Assembly: GCA_017431515.1 (NCBI GenBank)
Contig: JAFRKV010000038.1
Span: 124,001 to 188,000 of the forward strand
Length of the DNA stretch: 64,000 nt
Direction: 5' to 3'
Source: Lachnospiraceae bacterium
GTDB taxonomy: Bacteria; Bacillota; Clostridia; Lachnospirales; Lachnospiraceae
Shown: positions 8,099 to 16,081 of the stretch, one piece after another
How the letters are laid out: every line of letters begins with the position of its first letter
How positions within the stretch are numbered: the stretch's first letter is position 1
Position numbers and translations under genes: made by a program
Notes under the pieces: generated by a model
The model's input: only the letters and a program-made list of their open reading frames with translations
The model's database searches: none
Told to the model about the DNA's origin: nothing

Positions 8099-9025
8099 AT
8101 GGAAAAGCTGGACGGGATACAAAAACGACTGATTGCGGAGGTGGCGGATCTGCATGAGGTGCCGATGGGTGCCTATAATTTCCGCGCCAACAGCAAGCTG
8201 GCCGGACGTCAGACCACGGCAAACATTGACATTCAGTCAAAGGAAAACGGAACGGGGATTGATATCAAAATCAAACCCGGCACCAAAAAGGAAAGCGTGC
8301 ATATCCCTGTGGTGCTTTCCGAGAGCGGCCTGAAAGAGACGGTCTATAATGATTTTTACGTCGGAGAGGACAGCGATGTGGTGATTGTGGCAGGCTGCGG
8401 GATCGACAACTGCGGATCCCAGGACTCCGAGCATGACGGGATCCATCGCTTTTTTGTCGGAAAAGGCGCTCATGTGAAATACGTGGAGAAGCACTATGGC
8501 TCCGGCGACGGCAACGGAAAACGGATTCTGAATCCGGTGACGGAAGTCTACCTGGAGGAAGGCAGTTCCATGGAAATGGAGATGGTGCAGATCAAGGGTG
8601 TGGACTCCACAGAACGGACCACCGTGGCAGAATTGAAAAAGGACGCCTCCCTGGTGATCAGAGAGCGCCTTATGACCCACGGAGAACAGACCGCAAACAG
8701 CATCATCAAGGCGACGATCCTGGAGGAAGGCGCCAGTGCGGATGTGGTGTCCCGTTCGGTGGCCAGAGACCATTCCTATCAGAAGTTCGACGCCTGCATC
8801 ATCGGCAATGCGCCCTGCCACGGACATACGGAGTGTGACTCCATCATCATGGATCAGGGACGGATCCTTGCAGTACCGTCGCTGGAAGCAAATGACGTGG
8901 ACGCGGAGCTCTTTCATGAGGCCGCCATCGGCAAGATCGCCGGAGAGCAGCTGATCAAGCTGATGACGCTGGGCCTGACCGAGGCAGAGGCGGAGGAGCA
9001 GATCATCAACGGATTTTTAAAGTAG
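8099..9025 (+). CDS. SufB/SufD-family scaffold (short, SmsB-like)
   Basis: A 308-residue SufB/D beta-helix protein, much shorter than the about 470-residue SufB of full SUF operons and close to archaeal/clostridial minimal scaffolds. The conserved end is present: PCHGHTECDSIIMD, then AELFHEAAIGKIAGEQ, with the family's conserved His-Glu and candidate Cys ligands. It probably forms a two-component Fe-S scaffold with the SufC-like ATPase. Start ATG 8099 is chosen because it lies four bases after the sufC stop behind AGGAGTG. No cysteine desulfurase or SufU is adjacent, so the sulfur donor is not visible here. Confidence 0.88.
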   Translation: MEKLDGIQKRLIAEVADLHEVPMGAYNFRANSKLAGRQTTANIDIQSKENGTGIDIKIKPGTKKESVHIPVVLSESGLKETVYNDFYVGEDSDVVIVAGCGIDNCGSQDSEHDGIHRFFVGKGAHVKYVEKHYGSGDGNGKRILNPVTEVYLEEGSSMEMEMVQIKGVDSTERTTVAELKKDASLVIRERLMTHGEQTANSIIKATILEEGASADVVSRSVARDHSYQKFDACIIGNAPCHGHTECDSIIMDQGRILAVPSLEANDVDAELFHEAAIGKIAGEQLIKLMTLGLTEAEAEEQIINGFLK

Positions 9026-9030
9026 CGGGC

Positions 9031-9579
9031 ATGGATGATTTTGACATTACCTTTCATCGAGGGAAGGTGAAGCATTACAGCATCAGGATTGATGGAAACG
9101 GCACCGTCCGCGTTACGGTGCCGTTTTCCGGTACTATGAGGGAAGCGGAGCGCTTTGTAAAAAGCAAGGCGGACTGGATCGTGAAAAAACGGCAGGAGAG
9201 CCTGCGGCGGATCCCGCTGGATCCTGGGTTGCTGAAGTTCGGGGAGGGAGATGAGGAATGCCTGACCTATCTGACGGAGCAGATCTTTCCGCGGTTTTCT
9301 GCTTACGCGATTCCTTTTCCCGTGCTCAAATTCCGCTTGATGAAAGGCCGCTGGGGGAGCTGCGTCAAGAAAAAGCGGGAGATCACGCTGAATAAGATGC
9401 TGAAGCTCCTGCCGAAAGACTGCCAGGAATATGTGATCGCCCATGAACTGTCGCATCTGGTGGAAGCAAACCACAGCAGGGCCTTTTATGAGGTATTGTC
9501 TTCCGTGCTTCCGGATTATCGAGACAGAGAGCGAAAACTCGACCATTTCCGGATCCTGCGGGGAGAAGAAAAGGAATAG
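9031..9579 (+). CDS. YgjP-like (DUF45) metallopeptidase
   Basis: A 182-residue protein of the YgjP/DUF45 family. The zinc motif HELSHLVEANHSRAFY is intact: His128, Glu129, His132 and the third ligand His138. The upstream family signature GRWGSCVKKKREITLN is also present. Members are predicted cytoplasmic zinc-dependent peptidases; their physiological substrates are not settled. It starts five bases after the SufB-like gene and is followed closely by an acyltransferase, so it appears to be in the hydF-suf operon. Family assignment is secure, while any role in Fe-S metabolism is only suggested by position. Confidence 0.88.
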   Translation: MDDFDITFHRGKVKHYSIRIDGNGTVRVTVPFSGTMREAERFVKSKADWIVKKRQESLRRIPLDPGLLKFGEGDEECLTYLTEQIFPRFSAYAIPFPVLKFRLMKGRWGSCVKKKREITLNKMLKLLPKDCQEYVIAHELSHLVEANHSRAFYEVLSSVLPDYRDRERKLDHFRILRGEEKE

Positions 9580-9585
9580 CATGGT

Positions 9586-11487
9586 ATGGAAAAAAATCTG
9601 CTGCTGATCTATCCGGCGCTGCTTTTGGTTTTGACTTTTTTCGGATCGAAACGCGTCGGAAAACAGGAAATATCAGGGGAGTTTTTGTCTTTGAAGCAGG
9701 CGAAGCTGATCCAGGCTTCGGCCTGCCTTGGCATTGTGTTGCATCACTTGACCCAATCTGTGACAAACTATGCCTTTCTCCCGCAGATGCCCATCTCCAT
9801 TCTTAATTTTTGCGGTCTGCTGTTTACGGCCATCTTCTTTTTCTTTTCCGGATATGGGCTTTTGACCAGCCTGCAGAACAAGCCCGGGTATTTGAGCACC
9901 TTCCTGCAAAAGCGTCTGGTGGCGGTCCTAGTGCCTTTCTGGATCATCAACGCGCTGGGGGTCCTTCTTCTTGCGGCCGGATACGGGATCAGTTATACCG
10001 TAAAGGATGCATTGTCCGATATCTTCGGCTTCACGCTGGTGAACAGCAACGGATGGTTTATCATCGAGATTGTCGTGCTTTACCTCGCGTTTTTTGTGCT
10101 GTTTTCCTTGCTCAAAAACAGGGATCTGGCGCTTGCCCTCCTTTGCGTTTTTACGGTTCTTTTGATTGTGTTTGCTTCCCTCAGAGGCCATGATGTGAAC
10201 GGGGTGAAATCAAGCTGGTTTAAGGGGGAGTGGTGGTACAATTCCACCATTGCTTTCCCGCTTGGCCTGCTGTTTGCCCGGTATCGGGAAAAACTGACGG
10301 CCTTTTTCAACAGACGTTATCCGGTGAAGCTTTTGATCGTTCTGGCGCTTTTTGCCGTTATGTTTGTGTTGTCTGTCTATACCGTCACCAGGTATGGCTA
10401 CTATCACACCACGTCCATGCACGCAAAACGCGACGAAACCATCACCCTGATTTCACAGTCGGCCGCGGCAATCTGCTTTGTGCTGTTTGTTGTGCTCCTG
10501 AACATGAAGATTGCGCTGGGAAACAAGGTGCTTTCTTATCTTGGGGGCATCAGCATGGAACTGTTTTTGGTGCACGGTTATTTTGTGAATCAGGTTTTCG
10601 GCGAAGTCAGAATGAATGCGATGCTGCGGTTTGCCTGCGTGATTGCTGCCAGTATCGCCTGCGCTGCCATCCTGTCGCCGTTGACAAAGCTTCTCGTGAA
10701 AAAGATCACAGGGGTTTTGACGAAGAATCGGGTGGTCCATGATACGCTTGAGGGCAGGATCGCGGAAAAGAAGAGGGAAAAGGTACGAAAGGTGATCCGC
10801 ACAGGCGCGGCGGTGGCCGCGTTGGCAGCCTGTGGGTTTGCCCTGATCTCCGCTTTTGTATGGTTTTTCAGAATCCGTTTTGAATTCAGGGAAGAGATGG
10901 AGGCATTGCAAACGGCGGAGGTGGGAGATCAGGTCTGCTTCGGTTATTTCAACACGGACCTCATCAAACCGGGGAAAGAGAGGCTGACGTGGATCGTCGC
11001 CGAAAAAGACGGAAACCGGGTCTGCCTCCTGTGTGAGAAAGGCATTTCCGGAAGTGCCTATCATAAAAAGCATGAGGAGATCACATGGGAGGATTCGGAC
11101 ATCCGTTCTCTCATCAACTCCGGAGAATTTGCCGAGATCTTCAGCGCCTATGAAATGGATGCCGTCATGGAAAAAGATGGCGATATGCTGACACTGCTTA
11201 CGCCGGAGGAGGCAGAGCGGATGTTCCCTTCGGACACGGAACGGGAGGCTTCCATCACGGATGTGGCCATGGTGCGGGGGACGAACGCAAATTCCTTCAG
11301 CAAGGACGGGCATTGGGACATGAAAGGGTATCGCTCCTCCTGGTGGTGGCTCAAGGGGGAGGAGCAGTCTTTCTACGCCCCGTATGTATCGATCGACGGG
11401 GAGATCATTCTTGATGAAAAAGAAGTAAACCGCCCCAACGGCGCCATCCGGCCTGTGGTGTGGGTGGATCTGTCGCAAGGCGAGTGA
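9586..11487 (+). CDS. Acyltransferase-3 membrane protein with C-terminal DUF6273-like domain
   Basis: A 633-residue protein. Residues 1-390 contain about ten membrane segments and the acyltransferase-3 layout, including an early histidine (IVLHHLTQS) and late LFLVHGYFV. This family O-acylates cell-surface sugars or lipids. After another membrane segment near residue 410, residues 440-633 form a soluble domain rich in Trp and charged residues, with SSWWWLKGEEQSFYAPYVS and the closing RPVVWVDLS, typical of DUF6273-like domains found on surface proteins. The fusion suggests an enzyme with an extracellular binding part. It starts six bases after the peptidase gene. The acyl acceptor is unknown. 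Confidence 0.8.
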   Translation: MEKNLLLIYPALLLVLTFFGSKRVGKQEISGEFLSLKQAKLIQASACLGIVLHHLTQSVTNYAFLPQMPISILNFCGLLFTAIFFFFSGYGLLTSLQNKPGYLSTFLQKRLVAVLVPFWIINALGVLLLAAGYGISYTVKDALSDIFGFTLVNSNGWFIIEIVVLYLAFFVLFSLLKNRDLALALLCVFTVLLIVFASLRGHDVNGVKSSWFKGEWWYNSTIAFPLGLLFARYREKLTAFFNRRYPVKLLIVLALFAVMFVLSVYTVTRYGYYHTTSMHAKRDETITLISQSAAAICFVLFVVLLNMKIALGNKVLSYLGGISMELFLVHGYFVNQVFGEVRMNAMLRFACVIAASIACAAILSPLTKLLVKKITGVLTKNRVVHDTLEGRIAEKKREKVRKVIRTGAAVAALAACGFALISAFVWFFRIRFEFREEMEALQTAEVGDQVCFGYFNTDLIKPGKERLTWIVAEKDGNRVCLLCEKGISGSAYHKKHEEITWEDSDIRSLINSGEFAEIFSAYEMDAVMEKDGDMLTLLTPEEAERMFPSDTEREASITDVAMVRGTNANSFSKDGHWDMKGYRSSWWWLKGEEQSFYAPYVSIDGEIILDEKEVNRPNGAIRPVVWVDLSQGE

Positions 11488-11504
11488 GAGGCACGGAAAT
11501 TTTG

Positions 11505-11927
11505 ATGACTGTCAGTGTTAAGGATCGAAGAAAATTATATGAGAAAGCCGGGAGATATTTTATTGATCCGGTTCAAGGTGTTATGTATTTGCCTGACGGA
11601 GTAGTAGATAGCAGCACTCCTGTGTCAGGAGAATTCAGTTTGTCACAAAAATCTGATATGGGCTATCCGAAGTACGTTGAGTATGCTTTATACAAGGATT
11701 TACCATTCTGTAAAGGGTTAGTTGGTGTGGATTCTGACTTGACTGATGAGACAGATATTGTCCGTATTCAAAAATGGAAATATGATCCGAGATTATTTTC
11801 ATGTAATGGGCAAGTTGACCCGGTCTCGCTCATTTGTACATTTGCAGATACGAAGGACGAGAGAATTCATAAGTGTCTGGAAGAGGTTAAGGAGGAAATC
11901 TGGAATTGGCGCGTTGATCAATCCTGA
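11505..11927 (+). CDS. Hypothetical protein, 140 residues
   Basis: An uninterrupted 140-residue frame from ATG 11505 (MTVSVKDRRKLYEKAGRYF), without membrane segments or recognised catalytic motifs. It has a mixed alpha/beta, acidic composition and ends in WNWRVDQS. Base composition is clearly more AT-rich than in the preceding acyltransferase, marking the left edge of an accessory island. No strong Shine-Dalgarno site is seen. A 48-residue ORF begins two bases after its stop, so the two may be translationally coupled. I do not recognise the family. Confidence 0.55.
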   Translation: MTVSVKDRRKLYEKAGRYFIDPVQGVMYLPDGVVDSSTPVSGEFSLSQKSDMGYPKYVEYALYKDLPFCKGLVGVDSDLTDETDIVRIQKWKYDPRLFSCNGQVDPVSLICTFADTKDERIHKCLEEVKEEIWNWRVDQS

Positions 11928-11928
11928 T

Positions 11929-12075
11929 ATGAAAGTTCAAACGGAAGGGAATGTCAGGGAGACTGTTCTTTCCTTCATTGAGAATATGGGATCGGAAATT
12001 ATCGCAGACGAATTTCTCACAAACGGGAGAACAAAAGAGGAATCGCTGGATATCTTCAGAAGAGTATACTTATAG
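11929..12075 (+). CDS. Small hypothetical protein, 48 residues
   Basis: A 48-residue frame starting at ATG 11929, one base past the stop of the preceding gene, with GAAAGTT-type sequence and no independent ribosome site. The product is acidic and probably helical (NVRETVLSFIENMG, ending DIFRRVYL). It may be a coupled partner of the 11505 gene or a decayed fragment. The sequence after its stop (12077-12160) still reads like protein in the next frame, which favours a patchwork of remnants. Confidence 0.35.
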   Translation: MKVQTEGNVRETVLSFIENMGSEIIADEFLTNGRTKEESLDIFRRVYL

Positions 12076-12210
12076 GTCACGCCATACTTCAGCAACTACA
12101 TCAACTCCGACATGGAGCCTTATCTTCATATCTTTCAGACCGAGCCATATGTTACTATAAATGGAGCATGCAAGTGTTGGATACAGAACAACAAAAATGA
12201 GGGTTTTGTG

Positions 12211-12876
12211 ATGTCTAAAATTGATGCAATCAAAAAACGCCATTCCGTACGTAATTACAAACAGGAAAAGATTCATAAGGATAGGGTGGATCTGATTCAG
12301 GAAAAGATTCTGGAACTGAATCTGGATGGCAATCTCAATCTGCAGTTTATTGAAGATGCGGGTAATACCTATAACAAGCTTTTAAACAAAATGGCGGGAC
12401 TCGGCTCTGCCCCCAGCGTGATCGCCTGTGTAGGACCGGATGACAAGACTCTGGAACAAAGAGTGGGATATTACGGCGAACAACTGGTGCTTTATGCGCA
12501 GGAGATCGGTCTGAATACCTGCTGGGCAGGAACGTTTAACAAAAAGATGATTCCCGCCAAGGTGAATGCTGACGAGCGGCTCGTTATTACCATTGCGATC
12601 GGCTACGGATCAGATCAGGGAAAACCACACAAGTCAAAGAGCATGGAACAGGTCATTGATGTAAAAGGAGAACGCCCGCTCTGGTTCAACAAAGGCGTTG
12701 AAATGGTGCTTCTGGCACCGACCGCCATCAATCAGCAGAAGTTCCTGATCCGGCTCAATGACGATGAAAGTGTAGAGTTCATCGACAAAGGTGGTTTCTT
12801 CAGTCAGGTGGATTTGGGCATTGTCCGGTGTCATTTTGAGATCGGGTCAGGGCGTACCCTGCCTGCGATTCGATAA
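12211..12876 (+). CDS. Nitroreductase-family flavoprotein
   Basis: A 221-residue protein of the FMN-dependent nitroreductase family. The N-terminus MSKIDAIKKRHSVRNYKQ has the family's RxSxRxY phosphate-binding signature; the middle GYYGEQLVLYAQEIGLNTCWAG and the later LAPTAINQQKF match the FMN and dimer-interface blocks. Members reduce nitro compounds, quinones or flavins with NAD(P)H; the natural substrate here is not evident. ATG 12211 is preferred to an upstream in-frame ATG because of a GAGGG site and alignment with the family start. It is a single gene, followed by an imperfect hairpin at 12920-12953. Confidence 0.88.
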   Translation: MSKIDAIKKRHSVRNYKQEKIHKDRVDLIQEKILELNLDGNLNLQFIEDAGNTYNKLLNKMAGLGSAPSVIACVGPDDKTLEQRVGYYGEQLVLYAQEIGLNTCWAGTFNKKMIPAKVNADERLVITIAIGYGSDQGKPHKSKSMEQVIDVKGERPLWFNKGVEMVLLAPTAINQQKFLIRLNDDESVEFIDKGGFFSQVDLGIVRCHFEIGSGRTLPAIR

Positions 12877-13030
12877 GTTATCTCTTGCATTCCTGATTAT
12901 CATTTAACAGAGTTCGCGATGGAGTCGATCTTCCCCCTAATTGATCGGCTCCACTTCTCTTTAAGGGCATGCTCTGCCATCAATCCCATTCATTTGGATT
13001 TGGATTTATTTGCCGGGTTAGCTTGGTTGT

Positions 13031-13059
13031 TTGACAATTCCTACTGAGTAGGGCATGAT
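13031..13059 (+). promoter_or_regulatory. Promoter with 13-bp operator palindrome between -35 and -10
   Basis: TTGACA at 13031-13036 and CATGAT at 13054-13059 are 17 bases apart. CCTACTGAGTAGG at 13040-13052 is a palindrome, mismatched only at its central base, and fills most of the spacer. A protein bound there would block polymerase. Which regulator recognises it is unknown. Confidence 0.55.
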
Positions 13060-13182
13060 GGTGATGAGAGGTAACTATGCACGATTACAAATTAATCCGG
13101 GGTTTTATAGAATCACCGAGGTTTCACAGACGACTGTTGCAAACAAGTTTGTCAGGAACTAATTAAAGCAGAAAAGCAGAAG

Positions 13183-13215
13183 GAAAAGAGCGTAGCCAAT
13201 GGCTGCGCTCTTTTC
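13183..13215 (+). terminator. Intrinsic terminator
   Basis: The arms AAAAGAGCGTAGCC and GGCTGCGCTCTTTT pair around an AAT loop with one G-T wobble, and the right arm ends in CTTTTCTTTTG. With the promoter at 13031 it bounds a transcript of about 150 nt. Confidence 0.75.
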
Positions 13216-13439
13216 TTTTGTCCATTGTCGAAGCCTCCAATCTGGTGGGAGACTGCCCTGCAGATCTGGTGAACTACCGGCTGAAACCATTTCAACCTTT
13301 ATTTTAGAAAAATGCCGAAACCGCCAAAAAACTAAGGCAGAACATTGACGCAGATGCTTGTAATATGGTATACCTATTTTAGATAATTGACGGAAACGGA
13401 ACGAATCTAAAATATATTGGATGATACTTGGAGAATAGC

Positions 13440-14723
13440 ATGGAAATCAAAAGAAACCGATATCTTGAGCGACTGATCAGCCGGATAAACAATGGAATGA
13501 TAAAGGTGGTTACGGGAATCAGAAGATGTGGAAAGACATATCTTTTGTTTCATCTATTCTATGATTATCTTATTAAGTCCGGTGTGCCGGTAGAGAACAT
13601 CATCACAGTTTCCTTGGATGATAAAGATTATGCTGAATATATGGATCCTGGGAAACTCTATGATTATATCAAGAGCAGACTGACTGATCCGAGGCAGAAA
13701 TACTATGTGTTCATAGATGAGGCACAGTATGCAATCACCAGAGAGGAAATGAAGAATCCGGACATCCCGATCAGACTGTACGGTGTCTTGAATGGTCTGT
13801 TGCAGAAAGAAAATGTGGATGTCTATGTGACCGGCAGTAATTCAAAATTCTTATCTACGGACATCATGACAGAGTTCAGAGGACGCGGTGATGAAGTGCA
13901 CATTGCTCCGTTGTCGTTTTCTGAGTTTGTTCCTGCCTTCGATGGAGACAGGATGGAAGCGTGGAGAGACTATACCTATTATGGCGGAATGCCCCGCATC
14001 CTAACGGAAAGGGGTGATCAGGCAAAGACTGCCTATCTGGACAGACTGAATAAGGAAATCTATGTGAAGGATATCACTGAAAGATATGACATCCGCAATG
14101 GTGGGGGGATGGAGGAGTTGATGAAAGTTCTTGCTTCGGCCATCGGTTCACTTACTAATGCTCAGAAGATATCAGATACCTTTAACAGTAATGGGATAAA
14201 AGGGATTACAATGCCCACCATCGCAAATTATCTTGTATATCTTCAAGAGAGTTTTATTGTCCAAAAGGCAGAAAGATATGACATAAAGGGACGTAGGTAT
14301 ATCAGTACACCATCGAAATATTATTATTCGGATATGGGTCTGAGGAATGCATTCCTAAATTTCAGACAATATGAAGAGACACATATCATGGAAAACGTCA
14401 TATATAATGAGTTGATCTTTCGGGGCTACAACGTGGATGTGGGAGTGGTAGAAGTCCGATCAGTTGATGGAAACAAAAAAAAGCAGCTGGAAGTTGACTT
14501 TGTGGCGAATCAAGGTAATAAGAGGTACTATATCCAGTCAGCCTTTGCAATACCGGATCAGAAAAAGATGGATCAGGAGCAGGCATCTCTCATAAAGATA
14601 CCTGATTCCTTTAAAAAGATCATAGTGGTTAATTCCAATACACCCATATGGAGAAATGATCAAGGGATCCTTGTTATGAACCTGTATGATTTCCTTCTAA
14701 ATGAAAATAGTCTTGATATCTAA
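13440..14723 (+). CDS. AAA ATPase with C-terminal DUF4143 domain
   Basis: A 427-residue protein. The N-terminal ATPase domain has Walker A GIRRCGKT (26-33) and Walker B VFIDEAQ near residue 100, with a sensor-like YVTGSNSKFL. The C-terminal part (about 200-427) fits DUF4143, a winged-helix/nuclease-like region containing VDFVANQGNKRYYIQSA. These proteins are common on mobile and accessory segments; their function is not established. Start ATG 13440 is chosen over TTG 13428 because GGAG lies nine bases upstream. It is a monocistronic gene in the AT-rich island. The next feature downstream is a ybaK remnant. Confidence 0.85.
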   Translation: MEIKRNRYLERLISRINNGMIKVVTGIRRCGKTYLLFHLFYDYLIKSGVPVENIITVSLDDKDYAEYMDPGKLYDYIKSRLTDPRQKYYVFIDEAQYAITREEMKNPDIPIRLYGVLNGLLQKENVDVYVTGSNSKFLSTDIMTEFRGRGDEVHIAPLSFSEFVPAFDGDRMEAWRDYTYYGGMPRILTERGDQAKTAYLDRLNKEIYVKDITERYDIRNGGGMEELMKVLASAIGSLTNAQKISDTFNSNGIKGITMPTIANYLVYLQESFIVQKAERYDIKGRRYISTPSKYYYSDMGLRNAFLNFRQYEETHIMENVIYNELIFRGYNVDVGVVEVRSVDGNKKKQLEVDFVANQGNKRYYIQSAFAIPDQKKMDQEQASLIKIPDSFKKIIVVNSNTPIWRNDQGILVMNLYDFLLNENSLDI

Positions 14724-14787
14724 GATAGCGGATCGTTAGAATTTCCAGTTACATAAAGGATAAGCAACAACGTTTACGGAGTCTCCC

Positions 14788-14877
14788 TTGCAATATGAGA
14801 AGATGTATGTCAGTGCGGGCAAGGTCGGCTTCCAGGCGGAACTGACGCCTCATGATCTGATCGAAGTAGTTCACTTC
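14788..14877 (+). pseudogene. Remnant of a YbaK/EbsC-type Cys-tRNA deacylase gene
   Basis: Thirty codons read LQYEKMYVSAGKVGFQAELT then PHDLIEVVHF, matching the C-terminal block of YbaK/EbsC prolyl-tRNA editing proteins (typical form YVSAGxxGxxxxLxPxDLI). A stop lies in frame at 14761 and the family's N-terminal 110-120 residues are absent. The remnant is more GC-rich than the flanking AbiE region. I read it as the scar of a chromosomal gene that the AbiE island replaced. Confidence 0.6.
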
Positions 14878-14950
14878 CAGTCAGGTAATTTGACGTGTGC
14901 GAAAATGAAAAAAGTAAAAATGCATGCGTTAACAATGCTGTGTTTGACGT

Positions 14951-15007
14951 GTTTCATATTTATAGACGTTTTCACCAACACAGTGAAAACATCTATAAAT
15001 ATGAAAC
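14951..15007 (+). promoter_or_regulatory. Large operator palindrome upstream of the AbiE promoter
   Basis: Two 25-base arms (14951-14975 and 14983-15007) are reverse complements with one mismatch, separated by seven bases. The inner core is TTTCAC-CAACACA-GTGAAA, the same core as the second palindrome at 15046-15064. It ends six bases before the -35 element, placing it as an upstream operator for the AbiEi-like autorepressor. Confidence 0.8.
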
Positions 15008-15013
15008 TAATAG

Positions 15014-15042
15014 TTGATTTTATACAGTTTCATTGTTATAAT
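15014..15042 (+). promoter_or_regulatory. Promoter of the AbiE-type operon
   Basis: TTGATT (15014-15019) and TATAAT (15037-15042) are separated by exactly 17 bases. Transcription would start near 15049, inside the second palindrome. Both operators flank this promoter, a layout that fits autoregulation by the first gene product. Confidence 0.8.
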
Positions 15043-15045
15043 TAG

Positions 15046-15064
15046 TTTCACCAATATAGTGAAA
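15046..15064 (+). promoter_or_regulatory. Second operator palindrome of the AbiE operon
   Basis: TTTCAC and GTGAAA flank CAATATA, giving a 19-bp site that overlaps the expected transcription start. It matches the core of the larger palindrome at 14951-15007 except in two spacer bases. Confidence 0.78.
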
Positions 15065-15076
15065 GCGAGGGTAAAA

Positions 15077-16081
15077 ATGAAACAAGCGATATCACCGGAT
15101 TTATTTCAGTCATTTGCTGTCGGTTTACCAATCATTCGCGAGTGTAAATTGGACTCCGATAAAGTGGCAACATTAAAACTTCAAAACGATGATGAAATAA
15201 AAATACGACTTGTAATATCTGCTGATGGGTACCCCAAGCAGATCAAGGAGGCTATTTTAGGAATGGTTTCCGATATGTATTGTGTGATTTTGGCACCTTA
15301 TATCACAGAACAGACAGCCGAAATATGCAAAAATGCGGATGTTGGGTTTCTTGATATGGCAGGAAATTGTTACATAGCATATGAATCATTGTATGTGGAA
15401 ATTAAGGGCAACAAAAATGAGAACAAACCCGGCAGGGGAATGAAGTCGATATATGAACGTTCTTCGGTGGTATCTTCTGTTATACTGCGTACTTTGCTTG
15501 AAAACCCGGGGAGGAAATGGAAACTGAAGGAATTGGCACAGGCAGTCGGATGCAGTATAGGTCAGGTTTCAAAAGTAAAGGATTTTCTAGTTAGGCAGAC
15601 ATATGTCGATCAAGGCAGCGAAGGTATTTCTGTCATAAATCCTAAGGCAATAATGAATGACTGGGCAAAGGTGTATTCAGATAGCACTGAAGAAAAAATA
15701 CAATGCTATTCGCTGTCCGGAATAACGGATATAGAAGCAAAGATTTCAAAAATGAAGGAAGATATGGGAATAGACTGCCTTCTTACCGGATTTTCAGGAG
15801 GCGTCAGGTATCAGCCGGTTGTCAGATATCAAAAAGTACACGCATTGATAGATGCAGTTGATCTTGAAAATGCTATTAATTTTCTGGGTTTGAAAAAAGT
15901 AGATTCGGGTGCTAACGTTATATTCATTGTAAAGTACGATAGTTGCGTGGGTTTAAATTCGCGGATGATAAAAAATTGCCCGGTAGCATCACCGGTACAG
16001 GTATTTCTGGATTGTATGAGCCTTAAAGGGAGAGGCGAAGAAATAGCGGAAGCAATACTCGATAAGGAGATATGCAAATGA
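15077..16081 (+). CDS. AbiEi-like antitoxin/transcriptional regulator (type IV TA)
   Basis: A 334-residue protein. A winged helix-turn-helix occupies about residues 125-195 (RTLLENPGRKWKLKELAQAV, SIGQVSKVKDFL), followed by NPKAIMNDWAKVY and a C-terminal domain, as in AbiEi_2-type antitoxins. AbiEi proteins neutralise a nucleotidyltransferase toxin and repress their own promoter by binding inverted repeats. Start ATG 15077 follows GCGAGGG; earlier in-frame TTG 15014 is the -35 box itself. The stop overlaps the toxin start as ATGA. The proteins of this operon could serve phage defence or element maintenance. Family match is from motif and context, without a database search. Confidence 0.78.
   Translation: MKQAISPDLFQSFAVGLPIIRECKLDSDKVATLKLQNDDEIKIRLVISADGYPKQIKEAILGMVSDMYCVILAPYITEQTAEICKNADVGFLDMAGNCYIAYESLYVEIKGNKNENKPGRGMKSIYERSSVVSSVILRTLLENPGRKWKLKELAQAVGCSIGQVSKVKDFLVRQTYVDQGSEGISVINPKAIMNDWAKVYSDSTEEKIQCYSLSGITDIEAKISKMKEDMGIDCLLTGFSGGVRYQPVVRYQKVHALIDAVDLENAINFLGLKKVDSGANVIFIVKYDSCVGLNSRMIKNCPVASPVQVFLDCMSLKGRGEEIAEAILDKEICK

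Larger units (their letters stand above)
12877..13427 (+). other. Gene-poor 550-bp stretch with regulatory elements
   Basis: This interval between the nitroreductase and the AAA ATPase has no long reading frame. It holds an imperfect hairpin at 12920-12953 (TGGAGTCGATC pairing with GATCGGCTCCA, followed by CTTCTCTTT), probably ending the nitroreductase transcript; a promoter with an embedded palindrome at 13031-13059; a possible 29-codon ORF at 13077-13166 preceded by GAGAGG; and a perfect terminator hairpin near 13183-13214. The rest (13220-13427) shows nothing I can name. Confidence 0.6.
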
